A DNA stretch of 64,000 nucleotides. Origin: Cohnella sp. CFH 77786 (GTDB lineage: Bacteria > Bacillota > Bacilli > Paenibacillales > Paenibacillaceae). Each line of letters begins with the position of its first letter. Position 1 is the stretch's first letter. A program made the position numbers and the translations under genes. The stretch lies in assembly GCF_019400745.1 (NCBI RefSeq), contig NZ_WJIB01000011.1:124001-188000 (forward strand). Direction: 5' to 3'. Shown here piece after piece: positions 62,263 through 64,000 of this stretch. The notes below the pieces were generated by a model that was not told where the DNA came from, ran no database searches, and saw only the letters and a list, made by a program, of their open reading frames with translations.

Positions 62263-62292
62263 AATCCACCTCGTCGAAAGACGAGGTGGATT
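62263..62292 (+). terminator. Hairpin after clpX
   Basis: A perfect 13-bp stem AATCCACCTCGTC / GACGAGGTGGATT closes on a four-base GAAA tetraloop but lacks a T-run (GATATTC follows). It may act as a stabiliser or attenuator between clpX and ispG. Confidence 0.55.
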
Positions 62293-62315
62293 GATATTCG
62301 GGGAGAGAAGCGGTT

Positions 62316-63413
62316 ATGTACAAAAGGACAGACACCGTTCCCGTCCGGGTGGGGAACCTGACGATCGGCGGGAACAACCAGGTCATCCTGCAAAGCATGT
62401 GCACGACGAAGACGGCAGACGTCGCCGCCACCGTGGCGGAGATCAAACGGCTCGAGGAAGCCGGGTGCCAGCTGGTCCGCGTCACGGTCAACAACAAGGA
62501 AGCGGCGGAAGCGATCAAAGCGATCAAACGGGAAATTTCCATTCCTCTCGTCGCAGACATCCATTTCGACTACCGGCTTGCGCTCCTGGCGATCGAGAAC
62601 GGCATCGACAAGGTGCGGATCAATCCCGGCAATATCGGCCGCCGCGAGAAGGTGGAAGCGGTCGTCAAAGCATGCAAAGAACGCGGCATTCCGATCCGGA
62701 TCGGCGTCAACGCCGGGTCACTCGAGAACCATCTGCTGGAGAAATACGGCTATCCGACCCCGGAAGCGATGGTGGAGAGCGCGCTGTTCCATATCGGCAT
62801 TTTGGAGGAGCTGGATTTTCACGATATCATCGTGTCCTTGAAGGCATCTGACGTGCCGATGGCGATCGCGGCCTACACGCAAGCGGCCGAAATTATTCGC
62901 TACCCCCTCCACCTGGGCATTACGGAAGCCGGAACGCTGTACTCCGGCACGATCAAAAGCTCGGCCGGTCTCGGCGTGCTGCTGAACGCCGGCATCGGGA
63001 ACACGATGCGGATTTCCCTAAGCGCCGATCCCGTAGAGGAGATCAAGGCGGCGCGCGAGTTGCTGAAGGTGTTCGGTCTGATCACGGACGCGCCGACGCT
63101 CATCTCCTGCCCGACCTGCGGCCGACTGGACATCGACCTGTTCTCCGTGGCGAACGAGGTGGAAGAGTACTTGTCCAAGCTCAAGGTGCCGATTAAGGTC
63201 AGCGTGCTCGGATGCGCGGTGAACGGGCCGGGGGAAGCCCGGGAGGCGGACATTGGCATCGCCGGGGCCCGCGGGGAAGGGATGCTGTTCCGCTACGGCG
63301 AAATGATCCGTAAAGTGCCGGAGGCGGAGCTGGTATCCGAGCTGAAGAAGGAAATCGACCATATCGCGGCCGTGTACGGCGAGACGGGGGTTATTCCAGG
63401 GAGGAAGCATTGA
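62316..63413 (+). CDS. ispG: 4-hydroxy-3-methylbut-2-en-1-yl diphosphate synthase (flavodoxin)
   Basis: A 365-aa iron-sulfur enzyme of the MEP pathway that converts MEcPP to HMBPP. The N-terminal TIM barrel has [20 protein letters not shown] and [11 protein letters not shown]; the C-terminal [4Fe-4S] domain has [13 protein letters not shown] and [17 protein letters not shown], supplying three Cys and a Glu ligand. The direct bacterial two-domain form. ATG with GGGGAGAG. Its stop overlaps the next start (TGATG). Confidence 0.97.
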   Translation: MYKRTDTVPVRVGNLTIGGNNQVILQSMCTTKTADVAATVAEIKRLEEAGCQLVRVTVNNKEAAEAIKAIKREISIPLVADIHFDYRLALLAIENGIDKVRINPGNIGRREKVEAVVKACKERGIPIRIGVNAGSLENHLLEKYGYPTPEAMVESALFHIGILEELDFHDIIVSLKASDVPMAIAAYTQAAEIIRYPLHLGITEAGTLYSGTIKSSAGLGVLLNAGIGNTMRISLSADPVEEIKAARELLKVFGLITDAPTLISCPTCGRLDIDLFSVANEVEEYLSKLKVPIKVSVLGCAVNGPGEAREADIGIAGARGEGMLFRYGEMIRKVPEAELVSELKKEIDHIAAVYGETGVIPGRKH

Positions 63414-63940
63414 TGCCGGCGGGTTGGCGGGGCAAGCTGTTCTGGCTGCTCGGCGGACTGGCTTTGCTGCTGTTCCTCGCGGCTTGCGGCTCCGGATCCG
63501 GTACCGATTCCGAGGGGGCCGATTCCGGTAAGGGCGCGTTGCACGTTCATCAGGCCCCGAACGGAGACACCCGGGAAGAAACGGCTTCCTTGGACAAGCT
63601 TCCCGCGTTTCTGGACAACCGTCCCAACAAAATGCTGCTTGCCTACCAGGCTGCGGCGAAGCTCCGCGACACGCTGCAGTGGATCCCGTGCTATTGCGGC
63701 TGCGGGGAGAGCGCCGGGCATAAGAGCAACCTCAACTGCTTCATCCATGAGGTGAGGGAGGACGGCACCGTCGTCTGGGACGATCACGGAACCCGATGCG
63801 ACGTCTGCCAGACGATTGCGCTTCAGGCCGCCCAGATGAAGAGCCAAGGGAAATCGGATTTGGAAATTCGCAAGTTCATCGACGCCTCTTACAAGAACGG
63901 CTACGCGAAACCGACGGTGACGCCGATGCCGGAGGTATAA
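63413..63940 (+). CDS. PCYCGC-motif lipoprotein
   Basis: A 175-aa lipoprotein with lipobox LAAC (near Cys24) and the family signature PCYCGCGESAGHKSNLNCFI, with further Cys in DVCQTIA. The many Cys and nearby His suggest a metal or redox role outside the membrane; function is not known. It overlaps ispG by one base and is therefore coupled to it. The start at 63413 has GGGAGGAAG upstream. A terminator closes the operon. Confidence 0.88.
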   Translation: MPAGWRGKLFWLLGGLALLLFLAACGSGSGTDSEGADSGKGALHVHQAPNGDTREETASLDKLPAFLDNRPNKMLLAYQAAAKLRDTLQWIPCYCGCGESAGHKSNLNCFIHEVREDGTVVWDDHGTRCDVCQTIALQAAQMKSQGKSDLEIRKFIDASYKNGYAKPTVTPMPEV

Positions 63941-63967
63941 CAAATAAATGGTCCGACAATCATGGGT

Positions 63968-63991
63968 GCCGCGTTCGCGCGGCTCTTTTTC
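63968..63991 (+). terminator. Terminator after the PCYCGC lipoprotein
   Basis: The stem GCCGCG / CGCGGC on a UUCG-type loop is followed by TCTTTTT. Confidence 0.85.
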
Positions 63992-64000
63992 TTTGCTTGG

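Overview
This window looks like a chromosomal segment of a spore-forming member of the Paenibacillaceae (Cohnella or Paenibacillus type). The evidence is high GC with Firmicutes-style AGGAGG ribosome binding sites, a cotJABC spore-coat operon, a gerM-rph-rdgB block and a ysoA-tig-clpP-clpX block with gene orders like those of Bacillus, YesM/YesN-type two-component regulators, and a large YheC/YheD cluster. No rRNA, phage, insertion sequence or CRISPR array was seen.

Regions from left to right. (1) 1-8404: a carbohydrate catabolic locus with two LplB/YtcP-type ABC permeases (the first cut by the window edge), a TIM-barrel sugar isomerase/epimerase, an unrecognised 233-aa protein, a predicted toroid polysaccharide enzyme, a long GH105-like unsaturated-glycuronyl hydrolase and a LacI-type repressor. 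(2) 8527-19534: housekeeping and envelope genes: an NlpC/P60 lipoprotein, two HD-GYP proteins, a MoaD-MoaE fusion, a small sulfite-oxidase-fold protein, YunD-like phosphatase, UppP, YfkAB radical SAM, a CNNM/CBS transporter and an AI-2E-family transporter. (3) 19684-22124: cotJABC, then an apparent deletion chimera joining the start of an NfeD/YuaF gene to the 3' two thirds of a flotillin gene. (4) 22125-31617: a 51-nt tandem repeat array, then an RbsACB-like sugar ABC transporter preceded by a near-consensus cre site and followed by a YesN/YesM pair with a membrane-anchored periplasmic-binding protein (a three-component sensing set), and a HAD phosphatase. (5) 31677-37858: five consecutive, overlapping or nearly touching YheC/YheD ATP-grasp genes on the minus strand behind a sporulation-type promoter candidate. 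(6) 38087-43182: type 2 IPP isomerase, a second 51-nt repeat array, an MBL hydrolase, a coiled-coil protein, a flavin amine oxidase and a PgpA-like protein. (7) 43352-51302: gerM-rph-rdgB, AsnO-type asparagine synthetase, three small proteins, a Crp/Fnr regulator, a third, degenerate HD-GYP protein and a membrane protein. (8) 51646-57560: tRNA-Arg, a BMP-type lipoprotein followed by a Rieske oxygenase and adenine deaminase (a possible purine-derivative pathway), a stand-alone ATP-dependent DNA ligase and tRNA-Gly. (9) 57849-63991: ysoA-like gene, tig, clpP, clpX, ispG and a PCYCGC lipoprotein.

The points most worth a second look are the five-gene ATP-grasp operon, the nfeD/flotillin chimera, the BMP-Rieske-adenine deaminase group, and the two unrelated repeat arrays that share an exact 51-nt unit length. 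Starts were chosen from ribosome binding sites and family alignment from memory. No database search was run, so family names rest on recognised motifs and gene order.
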